From positions 557,501 through 621,500 of the forward strand of contig JAOTOL010001363.1 of assembly GCA_034440575.1 (NCBI GenBank): a stretch of DNA of 64,000 bases. Direction: 5' to 3'. The notes below the pieces were generated by a model. It saw only the letters and a list, made by a program, of their open reading frames with translations, did not search any database and was not told the DNA's origin. Origin of the DNA: Imbricaverruca yamaguchii. Taxonomy: Eukaryota; Arthropoda; Thecostraca; Neoverrucidae. The position numbers and the translations under genes were made by a program. Below, piece by piece: positions 45,987 to 58,106 of this stretch. Numbering within the stretch: the first letter of the stretch is position 1; every line of letters starts with the position of its first letter.

Positions 45987-48973
45987 TCAGTCTAGTCCTG
46001 CACTGCTTTCCCACCAACCCCAGTCGTCTGGCCGTAGCTCATTAGCTGCAATGCCCTTCCACTGCTGGACCTGGTAGTAGACACGAAGGCTTTGGTGCTT
46101 CGCTGCTGCTGATGTGGGCGGAAGACTTTGTGGTTGCCCATGAAAAGTGTTGGAGGCGACCTTCTGGCAGAACCGCTTATGTCGCACCACGTTGAGTGAC
46201 TCTCCAGGCTTCCCATTGTACAGGCATGCCAGGGCTTTCTCTCCTGCTTCTACAACATCATCGGTGGACGCTGCCTGTCTGTCAAACACATTGGCTTGTT
46301 CACGGAAGTGCGCACTGGTTTTGAATTTGTTGAGGGAAGCCCCCTTGCCAATGCCATACACGCGGGAAGTAGTATCACATCCCAGGAGAGCGTGCATGAA
46401 GAAGATGTACTGTGATACATCGGGGCCTAACTGCTCCTTGACAGACTTCATGTTCCAGACACGCGGTTTCTTCACATTATTATTTGGCTCGGATTGGAAG
46501 AACAGGTCACATGACTTGAGGTTGGTGTGGTAGATGAGCAGGATGGGCAGATCTGTGTCATCTCCGATAAGCACAGTATCAGTGGTGGCTGCGGACTCCA
46601 CTGCCTTCTGCACTATGAGGAGATCAGCGTCACCTGCAGTATGATGTGTCTAGCAGTTCTGTGCCCGTAGTTTGGCGCTGAGCATGTTGATGAAGCGCTG
46701 CTTGTTTGCCTTGTTTCCCAGGAATTGTTCCTTCTTCATTGTGACCTGCATATCTTCATCAAACGTCACCGTTGCTCCAGCATTCCCTCTCGTACGTCTC
46801 TGGTGTGTAGTGTCCTTTGTTGATGTACCATCATAGCCATCAAACACGACTGTTGCCTGTCCATACTTCTTTGTGACATACTCTGTGTATTGCGTACATA
46901 TACCTTTGTATGTTGAGCCACGTGCCCATGGAATGCGCTGGACTAGTGCCCCACCATCCAACACGTAGTGGACTTGGCCTGTGATTCCTGGTGCATCGTG
47001 TGTCAGGAGTGTCCAGATAGCATCTGCTAGCACTGGCTTCTGTGGCTGTCGGAGCAGCAATGTTGAATCAAACAGAGCTGGTGGGTAACTGCACAGCTCA
47101 TATTTCAACACAGACTCCAGATCATTTGTAGCTTTTGCAGCAATTGTCAGTCGCTGGAAAAGCAGTTGGGGATCCACCTGTACTGCCTCCCCATCTATCT
47201 TTACTGCCGATTTCGCAGCCAAGGTGATGGCCTGGTCTTTTCTCTTGAATGTGTAGTCAGCAACAGTTTGTCCATCCATGTTGGTCAGGATAGCTGTTCC
47301 AACAGTTTTTGCTCAGTCAACATTGACTGTGCTGGTTGCATGCACCCCTGCCGAGATGCTGCGCAAGTTCGGATCTGAGCTGAAGGGTGTTATCTCTTGC
47401 AGATAGCTGATAACTGCATGTGTGTCTTTCATGTCACGTGCTTGTCTAGCATTTGTCATGTCCTTGTTTTGTTCACCAGTGTTGTAGTTGACACCTGTGA
47501 GCTGCTGCATAGCATTGTTGACATCAGCACAGGCAGGCATGGAGAACACCCATACGAGACGCTGTTGCTCTGTCATGCCTCGCCCTCTCGTCAGGCCACC
47601 GCTGGTCTTCATACTCCTCATCAGGACCTGCTCGATGGTGAGATCTACAGACAGACCAGCCCATATGCGATCACTTTTTCTGACAACATGGAACCCTTCT
47701 TCGAATCGTTGGTACACATCTGGATATTCATCCTTGAGCTTGCTCATCCGCTGCACATAGAGGCGGGCTGATTTGGTGTAGAGGTTGTGCCCAGAGGCTG
47801 CCAGGTAGGGCAGCATTTCTGACACAGCTTCAAGGTGCAACGCCCAGTTGCCGATGCGCTCTGCTCTGACAAACTTCCGTAGTATGTCCACCATCTCCAT
47901 GTACTGTAGCCAAAGTGTTGCAGTCCTAGAGGACTTCAAGGATTCAGTTTTTGCCCTGAAAAGCTCCTCGATCCTGGTTAACACATCAACTTTGCGGAAC
48001 TCCTCTGCAGACGCGGAACCTTCCATCAGGTTCTTGTAGAGGGCAGCAAGTTCATCAAGATCAGTGTTTCCAGTTCCGTCTGTCGTAGGCTCATCATCTG
48101 GTGACACTGTTTCCTCATTGGTCTCCTCCACGTCATGTGGCTCTGCAGATGGTTGAGGGAGTGGCACACCAAGTGCGTCTGACAAAATCAAGGCATTCAG
48201 TGCTGCATCAACAAGGAGATGTCCTCGTACTGCTCGTGCAATAGCCTTGCCTGTCATGTGTACCACCGCGTTGTCTGCATAGATTAACTCCAAGACTTCC
48301 TGCAGTCCTGATCTAGCCATGAGGTGCCCGATGCTTCCCAAGAAACTCATTTCTATGTGAAAGCCCCCAGGCGCAAGTCATTCAAGACACTTCCTGTGGG
48401 CTCAGTCTCGATGATCATGAGGGCTTTTCACCACAGTGGTTGGTCAAAGGTGATGATGGGCGCAACACCATGGCGACGAGCATGCTCACACACGAACTTC
48501 AGTGTGGAATAGATGCACGTGACATCGCTGGGATTCATGTCGATCATTGGTAGAAACATCACCGATGATTTCCCGGGATGGTCACCATGATGCACTAGCT
48601 GCATCACTCCAGACCATGCCGGTCTTGATGAGGTGAACATGATGGATGTCTTCCAGAGGAGATCAAGGTCTGCTGTTGGATCCTTTGCCTTCTTGTTGAC
48701 CAGCTTCTGGTATGCCAGTGTTGTCATACCGCGGCTCTCTTCTTTGTGGTACTGGATAGGAATTCGTCCCACCGTGGATATATCACTGGAGGTGACCTGC
48801 GCCCTGAGGATAGGTCTGCTGGTCTTGGTGGCTGGAGTTATGGCAGCCATCATCCCCATGCCATGGAAGGTATTGTTACCATCCAGGGTACGGATGTTGT
48901 GGTCTACATTGTCTGCAGCATACTGGACAAACTCCGAACTGAAGTCGGGTATGTCTGTTCCATGTGACATCAC
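45987..48973 (-). pseudogene. FEN1/XPG-fold nuclease-like protein, broken
   Basis: About 990 codons read in order. N-terminal blocks: YAADNVDHNIRTLDGNNTFH, GMGMMAAITPATKT, SFLGSIGHLMARSGLQEVLE, HVVRKSDRIWAGLSVDLTIE, TSGGLTRGRGMTEQQRLVWV. C-terminal blocks resemble the FEN1/XPG family: TVVFDGYDGTSTKDTTHQRR (like the N-domain FDG...K..T..RR), LIGDDTDLPILLIYH (like the acidic I-domain strand) and LLGCDTTSRVYGIGKGASL (like the helix-hairpin GCDY...GIG). Lesions: TGA at 48428, a one-base loss near 48366, TGA at 47313 and TAG at 46650. The three stops could all come from C-to-T or G-to-A changes. The true start lies upstream and was not found. Confidence 0.8.
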
Positions 48974-49199
48974 AGCATTCCGTTAAAACCTTTGAACTTC
49001 CTGATAGGAGCAGCTGAAGCCGAGCTTGTGGAGGGAATCAATCAAGAAACGTGATCACTATCACCAGCCATCACTACCCTGACTCACACACAGTGGGAAA
49101 GCTCAGTAAGCGATGGGCTCTGAGAGTGGTGGGTGCAACTGTTTGATGCCTTTCTGGGTGCCTTTTTTGCTACGACGCCCGACTTTGGAGGCCAATAAC

Positions 49200-49540
49200 T
49201 TTGCTCTCAGTGGTCAGAATGGGACGAAAGAAGCTCACAGATGTTGCGAATAGTCAGGCTTTGACCCTGTTGGAGTAGGGCATGTCTGTGATACGTGTTG
49301 CCGGAGATATACAGGTCACGAGGCAGGTTCTTTACAGCCTCAAAATGGCCGCCGCCTCCCTACCCCCAGGCACCATTCCGGAGAGAAAGAAAGGCTCTAG
49401 AGTACCCCGCAAGACTTCCTCACGCACTGACCATATTCTGAAGAGAGCTGTGTTATCAGAGCCTGCAATTACCGCATCAGCGCTTAAAAAGAAGCACCCT
49501 GATCTTGTTGTTTTATTGGCCAAATATTGTTAATGTATAC
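49200..49540 (+). pseudogene. Tc1/mariner transposase N-terminal fragment
   Basis: Plus strand: MGRKKLTDVANSQALTLLE, a stop, then GMSVIRVAGDIQVTRQVLYS, ERKKGSRVPRKTSSRTDHIL and KRAVLSEPAITASALKKKHP. This is the paired-like DNA-binding region with the GRPRKTS-type linker. It ends there with no catalytic DDE domain. It lies inside the inverted-repeat element, opposite in strand to the nuclease gene. Confidence 0.82.
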
Positions 49541-50183
49541 ATTTTTGCGGCCACTGTAGTATGCCAGCATTTTCTGTTTATCACGGCCAGCTACCACCAC
49601 CACTACCACCAGTCTAGAGGCGTCATCATTGGAGTCCTGGCCCCAGAAAATGTGTGTTTAGGCACTTAAAATCAAATCTCTATGCTACTTAGAAGCGGAG
49701 ATATAGTAAAAAATCTGTTTTATGGCGGCCATTTTGAAAAATGGCTGCCTTTTTCGCTTTTTGGTCAGGTTTAGCTTATTGAAATGTGTGTCATTGGATT
49801 TCTGGCCCCAGAAAATATACGTTTAGCACTTGAAATGAAAGCTCTATGTTTTTTAAAAGCGGAGATATTGGGAAATATAAGGTTTATGGCGGCCATTTTG
49901 AAAAATGGCTGCCATGGCACTTTCCACCACTAGGATTCCTTAAGACTTTTGATATGTCATAGAGGACACATTTCTGGGTGTAAAACAGGTGACAGACTTT
50001 CTGTTGCAATCTGTCCGAGGTTGACCACATATTTTTCACGAAATGCCTGGACTACATGCAGTTATCAAAAACATTGTGGTCATGAGTTGCACAAAACGCT
50101 TACACTACGCCCATGGAAAAATATGCCCCAAAACGAGCAAGCTTCCACGCCGTCCCCTATCCAAAGTCTGTGATGGTAGTTAA

Positions 50184-52824
50184 TAGGGTGGATCGAAAAT
50201 TATAAACCAACTTCCGCGGGGTCAAAACGCGTGCGCGTGAATGTTCATAGACGGAAAATCGCGGCTAAACATTTTTCAAAAATATTCTAGATACCGCGCA
50301 CGAAACGTTTTTGAAACGGTTCTTAGCCCCGCCAAGCGTTGAAGTCTCCATTAGTCTTTGCCTTGTTATAAGAACATAACACCATAAGTCTTGTTCACGC
50401 TATTCCCCCACTAATTCTCGGCTACCGTTGCCAAGCTTACTAGTGTCTGCATGTCTATAACACCGAAGCTTTAATTATGTAATGAACCGTCAGCAACAAT
50501 TACGTGATTAGAGGTGCACAATATTTACATTTTTGGCCACGTTTTCAGTTTTGCATAACAAGAGATACGTTCAACCGAGGTTTATTGCAGTTATTGCATT
50601 GCAGTTTTCGGAAACTTGTGATCACCACCATCTATGTAGGAACATAAATACGAGTCTGCCTAACTCTGTACTTGCAACCATTTAAACACACCATATCAAC
50701 TAAACCATCATTTCAATCATCAACAGACGTCCTGAATATCGGCTGTGCGTTTTGTCTAGGAAACACTTTCAACTTTCAACGCATGGCAATAGATTATGGT
50801 ACCAAATCATGGCGACAGGTCACCTCAGAATGGCGAAGCTGAACTCAGGAACGACCGGCTCCCTGAAGCCAGCTGTAAAAGTCCTTTGTATCCATCACCG
50901 GAAGATCGGCTCTGGACCGTGCTTTGGTCAGAATCAGAGCATGGCGTTCCGAGTACCCGGCCTTCTTCTGTGCCACATCTGTCACCTCCTTTACCCAACG
51001 TTCCACGCCTTGTGAGTGACATGGAAATGCGCTGAAGTCCATGGGGTGTTCACATTGCACAGCCGCTGTGATTTCCTCGTCTGACATGTCCATGGTCAGT
51101 GGTGGCTCTGTTGCATTTGTCCAGTCGATCATTTCTTGGTAGTCATCGGCATCGAAGTTGATGTCCGGAACGACGAACTGTCTGATGTCATCCGGGTCAT
51201 CGTCCTCGCGTCTCTTGGCTCGGCACATCCTGATCCGCTCCACGGCCGCCACCCTCGTCTCATGTCGGCTGTCGGTCAGCATGGCGGCGAGGATGTTCTC
51301 ACTGTGTGCCCAGAACCCGTTGCGTTTCAGAACCTTTTGCACAATGTTGCGGTCATCTTCAGGCAACTTCCTCGACAGACGGATCAGTTCGAACAAGTTT
51401 TTAGCTCCATCACTGATGTGTGTGCGAACTCTGTACATAAACCACCCAGGGACGTACTGGTTCAGTATCATGAACACCACCCTCACTAGCTTCGGCGTTG
51501 GCGACTCCGTCGACACGTACAGGCGGAGGATCCTGTTCGCCAGTCACCCAGCGGGCCTGATGGATTGGACCAGGGTCTGCAGACAGCACACGCTGGAGGA
51601 CTTGTCCTGGTCCTGCTTGGACTGCCATGCACATGTTGCACAGGTACTGCTGGTCTTTGTTCATCTCCTTCAGAACATAGGCTGGAATGGGAGGCACTTG
51701 ACCCCTCACAGGCTTAAACTGAGCAAGGGGCAGTGCAGTCAAATCACCCTGAATGGCCTTACCAATCGGCCCTTTGAAGGAGGACGGGCCACTCGTCTCG
51801 CCATCAGCGTCCTTGAACACGTGTCTGAGCGTCAGTTCGTTGGTGTGTATGCCGCAAATAGCTTCCTGGAGAGGACGACCAACACCCAATTCAATCCTCC
51901 TGTTAACACCGCTATTGCGGCCTGTATTCACCGATGTGCCGTCCGACCCTATCACCACTGGATGGGCATCATTTTCCTGAATGACAGCCAACATCTCTTT
52001 GGCTATGTCCGCAGCACCGGCGCTCTGTGGATACACATGGTCGACGTACCGGTGGCCTGGTTCAGCAACGACTACTTCATGCAGTTCTTTGACCATCTTG
52101 TTCTTGTTACCCACTCTATTCAGCGTTATATCTTCCCTACCATCATAATAAAATCCCACCAGGCGATCACGTCGGTTTTCCTTTGAGCTCTCATCCACTT
52201 CCTTCTTACCCCATTTGTCTCTCTGTCGCCGGATTTTATTGCGGTCAACCAGCTCAGCCTTGCTGTTGTGTGTGATTATCCCATAATCTACTAGAGCTGC
52301 GTTCAGCAAGCCGGCACCGGAGCGGTCAGAGGTACCATACCGATCACACATTCGCGAGAAGTTGGGAAGCTGTCGGCGGTTTTGTCCTCCACTACCACAG
52401 ACGTCGTCATCAGAGCTTAACGAATCAGAATAGCTAGCACCAGCCTCCTCCACACCATCCATTTCAGAGTCCTCACTGCTCTCTTCCACGTCTGCGTCCA
52501 TGTCACTGAGCTGCTTCGCCTCTGAACTCTGCTGCACGCCCTTTTTGTCACGTTAGAGGGGTTAGTTGCGACACGTTAGAGGGGTCCGCGCCAGCTGCGG
52601 AGTCCGACGCGCGTGGTGCTATCTTTTTACGTGCCATGCTTCAATCAATGGAGACTTCGACGCCTGGCGGCGAAGAAATGTTTTTGAAAACGATTCGTGC
52701 GCGGTATCTAGAACATATTATATATTTTTGCAATCGTGTTGTCTTGTCTCTACCGATGCACGCGCACGTGTTTTGAGCCCGCGGAAGTTGATTTGCGAAA
52801 AAAAGTTGCATTCAATCCACCCTA
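50184..52824 (-). mobile_element. hAT-like DNA transposon, copy 2 (TAGGGTG ends)
   Basis: Perfect 8-bp target duplication GTAGTTAA (50176-50183 and 52825-52832). Inverted repeats of about 180 bp start TAGGGTGGAT and include aacttccgcggg, ttctagataccgcgcacga and gaagtctccatt. Same family as copy 1 (shared TAGGGTG start, cgtcgaagtctcca and homologous protein) but a distinct subfamily. Confidence 0.92.
50845..52537 (-). pseudogene. Putative hAT-like transposase (copy 2), one frameshift
   Basis: Two overlapping frames (52537-51410 and 51516-50845) join with one base shift near 51545, at RWVT-ANRILRLYVSTE; otherwise intact, about 560 codons. N-terminus: acidic Ser-rich tail, then RRQLPNFSRMCDRYGTSDRS and DRNKIRRQRDKWG, probably a DNA-binding domain. 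Then GFYYDGREDITL, RYVDHVYPQSAGAADI, VIGSDGTSVNTG, GIHTNELTLRHVF, ETSGPSSFKGPIGKA, RNGFWAHSENILAAML, TEPPLTMDMS and CHSQGVERWVKEVTD, the last like the ERxxS-type C-terminal motif of hAT proteins. Confidence 0.85.
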
Positions 52825-52905
52825 GTAGTTAATTCTCATATTCACCTCAGTTGCAGCTGCGTCGAAGCAATGGCGATTGTATTACCTCCGCAAAGCTAGT
52901 GCTGG

Positions 52906-53178
52906 TCAGGTTTCTAACTGAGTCTGAAGAAATGTACTAAGCGCCACAGGCCGCCTACGATCGAGGTCAAAACTGATCTTCTCCTGAGCGATACAGGTTT
53001 TCACGAGGCTTTCCAGTACAAATTGCGTAGCGGGCGCTTGGCAGGACAGCTTTACATCTTCTAGGATTGGGAGCATCAAGGGCAAAGTAAGTTCGATATT
53101 CCGTTGCTCAACGTCACCCTTCTTCAACAACGCGGGTGTGCGTGGCATCTGACAGCACTTGACATCACCTGTCAGCAC
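52906..53178 (-). CDS. Unrecognised 90-codon ORF
   Basis: Starts MLTGDVKCCQMPRTPALLKK and ends STFLQTQLET-stop, with a leucine-rich middle. It looks more protein-like than neighbouring ORFs (balanced composition, charged/hydrophobic alternation), but I do not recognise a family and its phase does not slot into the UNC80 chain, which is already continuous across this intron. Could be part of a decayed element. Confidence 0.3.
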   Translation of the reverse strand: MLTGDVKCCQMPRTPALLKKGDVEQRNIELTLPLMLPILEDVKLSCQAPATQFVLESLVKTCIAQEKISFDLDRRRPVALSTFLQTQLET

Positions 53179-53179
53179 C

Positions 53180-54635
53180 TATAATCACTCCCGCGACCAT
53201 TACACTGATTGGCGGATGAAGGAGGATTACAGCCTTTTTGGGGTGGTTGGCGGATCCCAGACTTGAATTGCTTTTTGATGGTAACCTATCTAGTATTTCC
53301 ATTCAATGGGCAGACGAAAATATTCTTGAAAGCGTTTTTTTTAAATCAAGAATCGTAAGAACAATTGGTATCAATTTCCATCCATTTTCTAAACACGGTA
53401 TACTAATTATGAACAATCATGAAGCCCTAATATGCCAATTCAAATTACGTTACTTAAATCCGGATGTTCATAGAAAATGAAGTGTGTTTGGATCATATTC
53501 CCAACGTGACTAAAATGCTTGCTTCTCCCACATGAATGTTATATCCTACCTTCTTGATCTGCCACTGTACGGGGTTGCATACAATTCCCACCCCAGACTC
53601 CTGTGTGGACATTAGTCACGCATCGGCGCTTCTTTAGCTGTGGGGCAGGCGCCAGCATGACACCAATCGAGAAAGATGGGGTGAACGCCTTCTGATATCC
53701 CGTTCGCAGTTTCGTTGCATATTTGCATTATTGTATGTGGTCGGAAGTATTCCAGCGTTATTCACAGTATCAACGCAACTAGTGCACCACTGTCTCGCAT
53801 TCTGAAAGTGGTAAGGTGCGGAGGCATCAGAGCCGTAGCTGCCTCATGCCACCCACACTGTGTGTCGCAACATTCAAAGCAGGGTGCAATATATATGAGC
53901 GTCATGTGAATGTATGGAACGTTTCCACACAATCACTTTATCGAAATGTTGTACATGTGCTGCAGTAAACAACTGCCATGCGTCCAGATGTGTTAACAGT
54001 TGTTCACGCATTATAGATGTGCACATGAATGTGTGGAACCATACGCGATGCATGACACGAGTTTGAATACATACAAAGGATGACTACGGTACAAAGCTAT
54101 GAAACAAAATCATCGATGAATCCAACATGTCTTAAGTCATAAGTGAAAATCGACAACACAGGATTTCTAAGAATTCAGGGAAATAATGCGGGAAAACTAT
54201 GGATCTCGCTAAACACAATCAGACCACACTACTTCTATACAAAGCTGCACGTTTTTTCCGACTGGTGCCAATTGATAGTGCACCTACTGTGTGCCAACAA
54301 AGACGAAGTTGATAACTTAGTTTCTGCTACTCTATAATCCGACGAATCAAACGTTCTGAAATAGTGTTGAACTAAATAAAATAACTAGGTAGCGAGCATA
54401 AGGAATACCTACTTACCCTAGCTCTTCTACAATAGAGCTGATAGAAAGAGAGAGGTGTGAGAGTGGAGGCGGGAGACAGAGAAAGAGACAGAGCAAATGG
54501 AAGTCAGTTGACACTCAACAGCAGAAGAACAGGCTCGACTGACGGAAGCGTGGCTACCCCGCAACTCACTGACGCAAACTACTGCAAGGTGCCTTCATTT
54601 GGACTGTCCAAAGGAAACTTTTATCCATGCTTCCA
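53180..54635. other. Intron, nothing recognised
   Basis: No repeat or gene identified. Confidence 0.35.
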
Positions 54636-54636
54636 A

Positions 54637-54769
<133 letters not shown>

Positions 54770-55408
54770 CGATAGTGAGAGAGATAATGAGATCTCACTC
54801 GGCATTCAAGGCATTATATGCCTAGAAACAATTGGTTGATTGGATGGAAACACTGTACTATTGCAGTCCATACAACGATACAACACGTGACTTTAAGCAG
54901 CTGGGGGAAACCTTCTTTTATTGTCCCCAGTTTGCATGCTGTGCCACAACGCACTATTTTGCGAGAGAGCCTTCCAGCGAAATATTTATGGACGACTTGT
55001 ACTTATACTTATGATTATCTCCATAACTTCTATAAATGTTTTATGCATGGAGGTCTCAGGACGAGGTAAGTATTTGACACGAAAATAGAAGTATGCTACA
55101 TCATAGTTTACGTAAGTCACTAGAAGTCAATAGTCAAAATAATTTGTCCAGCATTCGTCCAATGTCCGAAGCTATGAGATTCAATTTCTACGACAAAGGC
55201 ACTCTCTGGGCCTGGTTGTTGCAGACATGGATCAAAACAAACGAGGTTGGTAACAACATCGTAGAACAGTAATTAGTGGCGACCTCTTCGCTGCACATCG
55301 TTAATCGTCCGTAAGCCCAACATGAATCATTTTGGTCAAGTTAAGCGTTTACACAAAGCAGCAAATTAATTGCTTCCGTACTAGGGTGATTACTGGTCGT
55401 TTGCTTAC
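54770..55408. other. Intron, nothing recognised
   Basis: Ordinary intronic sequence before the E4 donor. Confidence 0.35.
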
Positions 55409-55572
55409 CTGAGACTGGGCATGCTCTTTCCTTTGACCAGGTTTTGCCCGAAACCGACATTGAACGGGTGCTGGTCGCCCACCGAAAAGCCACCTCCGTG
55501 TTCTCTGTGCTGATCTATTGCTGACCGCGGACGCGGCTCGGGGTCGCCCACGTCACACTGTGACGTCGAAAT
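55409..55572 (-). CDS. unc80: UNC80 exon E4 (LVKGKSMPSL)
   Basis: 164 bp, acceptor gcgtctgcag, donor gtaagc. It codes for an acidic/Pro linker, a Gly-rich stretch and NLVKGKSMPSL. Entry at phase 0 and exit at phase 2 match E3 and E5. The acceptor and first 40 or so bases of this exon are the template of the 62-bp tandem array lying directly upstream. The next intron is 15.5 kb long and full of transposons. Confidence 0.85.
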
Positions 55573-55890
55573 CTGCAGACGCACCGAACTCGTAAGGGCT
55601 CAAGGTCACAGTGCGACGTCGACCTCTGGAGGTGCATCAATGTCACGAGGGCTTTGGGTTGCCAACATCACAGCGCGAGGTCAACCTCTGGAGGTGCATC
55701 AATGTCACGAGGGCTTTGGGTTGCCAACATCACAGCGCGAGGTCAACCTCTGGAGGTGCATCAATGTCACGAGGGATTTGGGTTGCCAACATCACAGCGC
55801 GAGGTCAACCTCTAGAGGTGCATCAATGTCACGAGGGCTTTGGGTTCCCAACGTCACAGCGCGAGGTCCACATCTGGAGGTGCATCACAG
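55562..55890 (-). repeat. 62-bp x 5 minisatellite carrying the E4 splice acceptor
   Basis: ctct[gt/ag]gaggtgcatc recurs at 55624, 55686, 55748 and 55810, 62 bp apart. On the gene strand each unit has ctccag followed by AGGTTGACCTCGCGCTGTGA and TGTTGGCAACCCAAAGCC, which parallels the real acceptor ctgcag and exon start TTTCGACGTCACAGTGTGAC, GTGGGCGACCCCGAGCC. Confidence 0.93.
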
Positions 55891-56357
55891 ATCTTGATAC
55901 ATGACACCTGACATGGCACACGGCAAGGAAGTTGTTGAATATAAATTAAGCATGTAGGACTGAAATGACATCGTAATTTACATTCATTTCATAACACATT
56001 TCGACATACTTTTATACCAGCTTCCACATGACACACATAACGAACAATCAGTACGTTAGCGCTATCACAGGGGCGACTCCCGATTATCCATGTGGCACTG
56101 TGAGGTAGATATCTGGAAGCACATAGAAATCACTGCGATTCGATTATCGAATGAAGTTTTGATGTTTGAACAACAGGGGCGAGTCAAACCGTATAGCTAC
56201 ATGGCTACAACTGTCGGCATATTAGCTTAACGCTGTTACATTTTGTTGCCTGATATAACGTGCACACCTGAATGGCTGCCAACTTCCAGCTTTTTGCACA
56301 CACCAAAGTGTAATTACAAGTGATCCTTCAACATCATTTGTGGACTAAAATGCATAC

Positions 56358-56539
56358 CGGATAATTCATGGACTCTCTTCGGCTTCCATCCCCGGCAAGT
56401 TTTTCCAGCATGGTCTGAGAACGAGACTTCAACTTTGTCTCCACGAATGCCCTGAAGTCAGCCATCCTGGTCTTGCCCTTGCGTCCCCGCTCGCTGGCCG
56501 ATCGCTTGTGCATTGGATCGCACCGGGCCGCCGTGAATT
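56358..56539 (-). CDS. unc80: UNC80 exon E3 (basic linker)
   Basis: 182 bp, acceptor ttccggcag, donor gtatgc. The product has a basic KRSASERGRKGKTRM segment, then ADFRAFVETKLKSRSQTMLEKL, probably helical. It enters at phase 1, which both candidate donors of E2 satisfy, and leaves at phase 0. It matches the position and character of the arthropod UNC80 segment after the SNSLP linker. Confidence 0.85.
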
Positions 56540-58106
56540 CTGCCGGAAATGTGATAGTGTTTGTGATCGACGTGGTGTTCACATATACACCTTGACCACT
56601 GCATGCGTGTTGAAGTGTTTACTGGCCTATCAATAGTCTACGATAAGCTGTGGTTTCGGAAACTTTGACAATGCTCGAAAATTTACTTAAATAATGGGCA
56701 AGTGCACAGTTAGTTGTTTGTTGATTATTCCTGGATGCACTTTGGTCAACTGGATACACTTCAAAAATGTCCCATATTATAATATTCAAATATTCAAACT
56801 ATTCAAACTATTATTCAAACTACAATATTCAAACTACTATCAGCAGTTTGAATTTCCAATGCAAAATACAATTACGATGGAGTGAGGAAGGATCAACAGT
56901 AATGATGAATTACCTGGGCCGACAGGGAACTTCAAATATTGTAATGTTTTAAAAACCTTATAATTATTAAAGGAAACGAATAAGCAACAGGTGAGCGTCG
57001 GGTTTGTATGCATTCGTCTTTTTCAATACTGCTATGCCACTGGAATGTATTTTATCATCTAGTTATCGCATATGTGATCAACGCAACGCACATTCTTCCG
57101 GATGCTATTCGGATGGCGGTGCATTGCACATGCTCCCGAGCACGTAGAAACTCTCAACGGGGGAGAGTAGGCAGCAGAGGGTGCATGCTCGTTCAAGGCT
57201 ACATGACATTCAGCCTTACTTAATTTACGGAGAGATAATGCAATCCAAGAAGCAAGTAGCTGAGTTAAGATGATCTAATTTGAATTCAGCGATAAGAGGT
57301 GGCAATGCGATTTGTGGAAATTCACCGCAACGGTAAAATGTATAGCAAACAGCATCCTTTTTGAATCGAAGAAATGGTTTGTGATCACAGGTGTGGACTT
57401 GAATGCAAAATAAATGTTAACAAACGTACAAATATGTGTGAATGACTATATGCACGGCTTAATTCCCTGAACAGGCATTAGCATAGATTAAAAACGGTGT
57501 CTCGCCTATTCCAGCACGAGACAGCTTTTTGAATGCTGGCATGACATGTTGACATACAATCAGTGACGTTGGGGTGAATTTGCACCAGTTTCCCCACCCC
57601 GCTGAGAGGTTGTGGGTCCACAAGAATTGCGCCGGGGTTCAGGAAAAATTGCCCCCGGTTTTCTAAAATACAAATCTGCTGGGGCTCCAAAGATCGCACC
57701 GGGGCACATAAAATAACATCGGAAGCCCCAAAAGGGGCTTTGAGTTCATTAAGTCTAAGAAAGCAGTGGAATAATTTTGTTTCAATTTAATTTAAACATA
57801 TTCATACAAACTCTGAATATCTTGGTTTAGTTTAGACCGACACACCGAAGGAAGGCTACACGTGGTTATGAGAGAAAGGAACACACGTGACAGACATGAT
57901 TATGAGAGAAAGGGAAGGGACTGACCCCACCATGTTGGTTCAAACTGCAACGCTCAAAAGCCCCAACCACTCACAATCTCCAATCCGTTGGATAAGTTTA
58001 TAATCGACAAGTTCAAAAACTCTATGCCATAATCTAATAATACCTAACAACCCGCCACTTACGCTCGCAGCGTCAGGTGAGGAGAGCCTCGCCGGACTCA
58101 GGCTGA
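56540..58106. other. Intron, nothing recognised
   Basis: Contains only short AT-rich runs (attcaaactattcaaac near 56790-56835). Confidence 0.35.

Larger units (their letters stand above)
45490..50183 (-). mobile_element. Inverted-repeat element with a FEN1/XPG-like nuclease gene
   Basis: About 4.7 kb. The ends are inverted copies: 45536-45840 (tccaggcatt, cctcggaca, ttgcaacagaaagtctgtca, ccagaaatgtgtcctctat, gccatggcagccatttttga) against 49745-50060 in reverse. A further direct copy of the atggcggccattttgaaaaa segment lies at 49628-49760. The outer limits are blurred and no target duplication could be read; the right end abuts the second hAT-like element. The interior is one long minus-strand gene, broken. 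I cannot place it in a named superfamily. Confidence 0.65.

Noticed and set aside
45490..50183. Treating the four minus-strand ORFs as separate genes or an operon
   Set aside because: They are consecutive pieces of one protein, separated by stops and a single-base shift; homology reads straight through.
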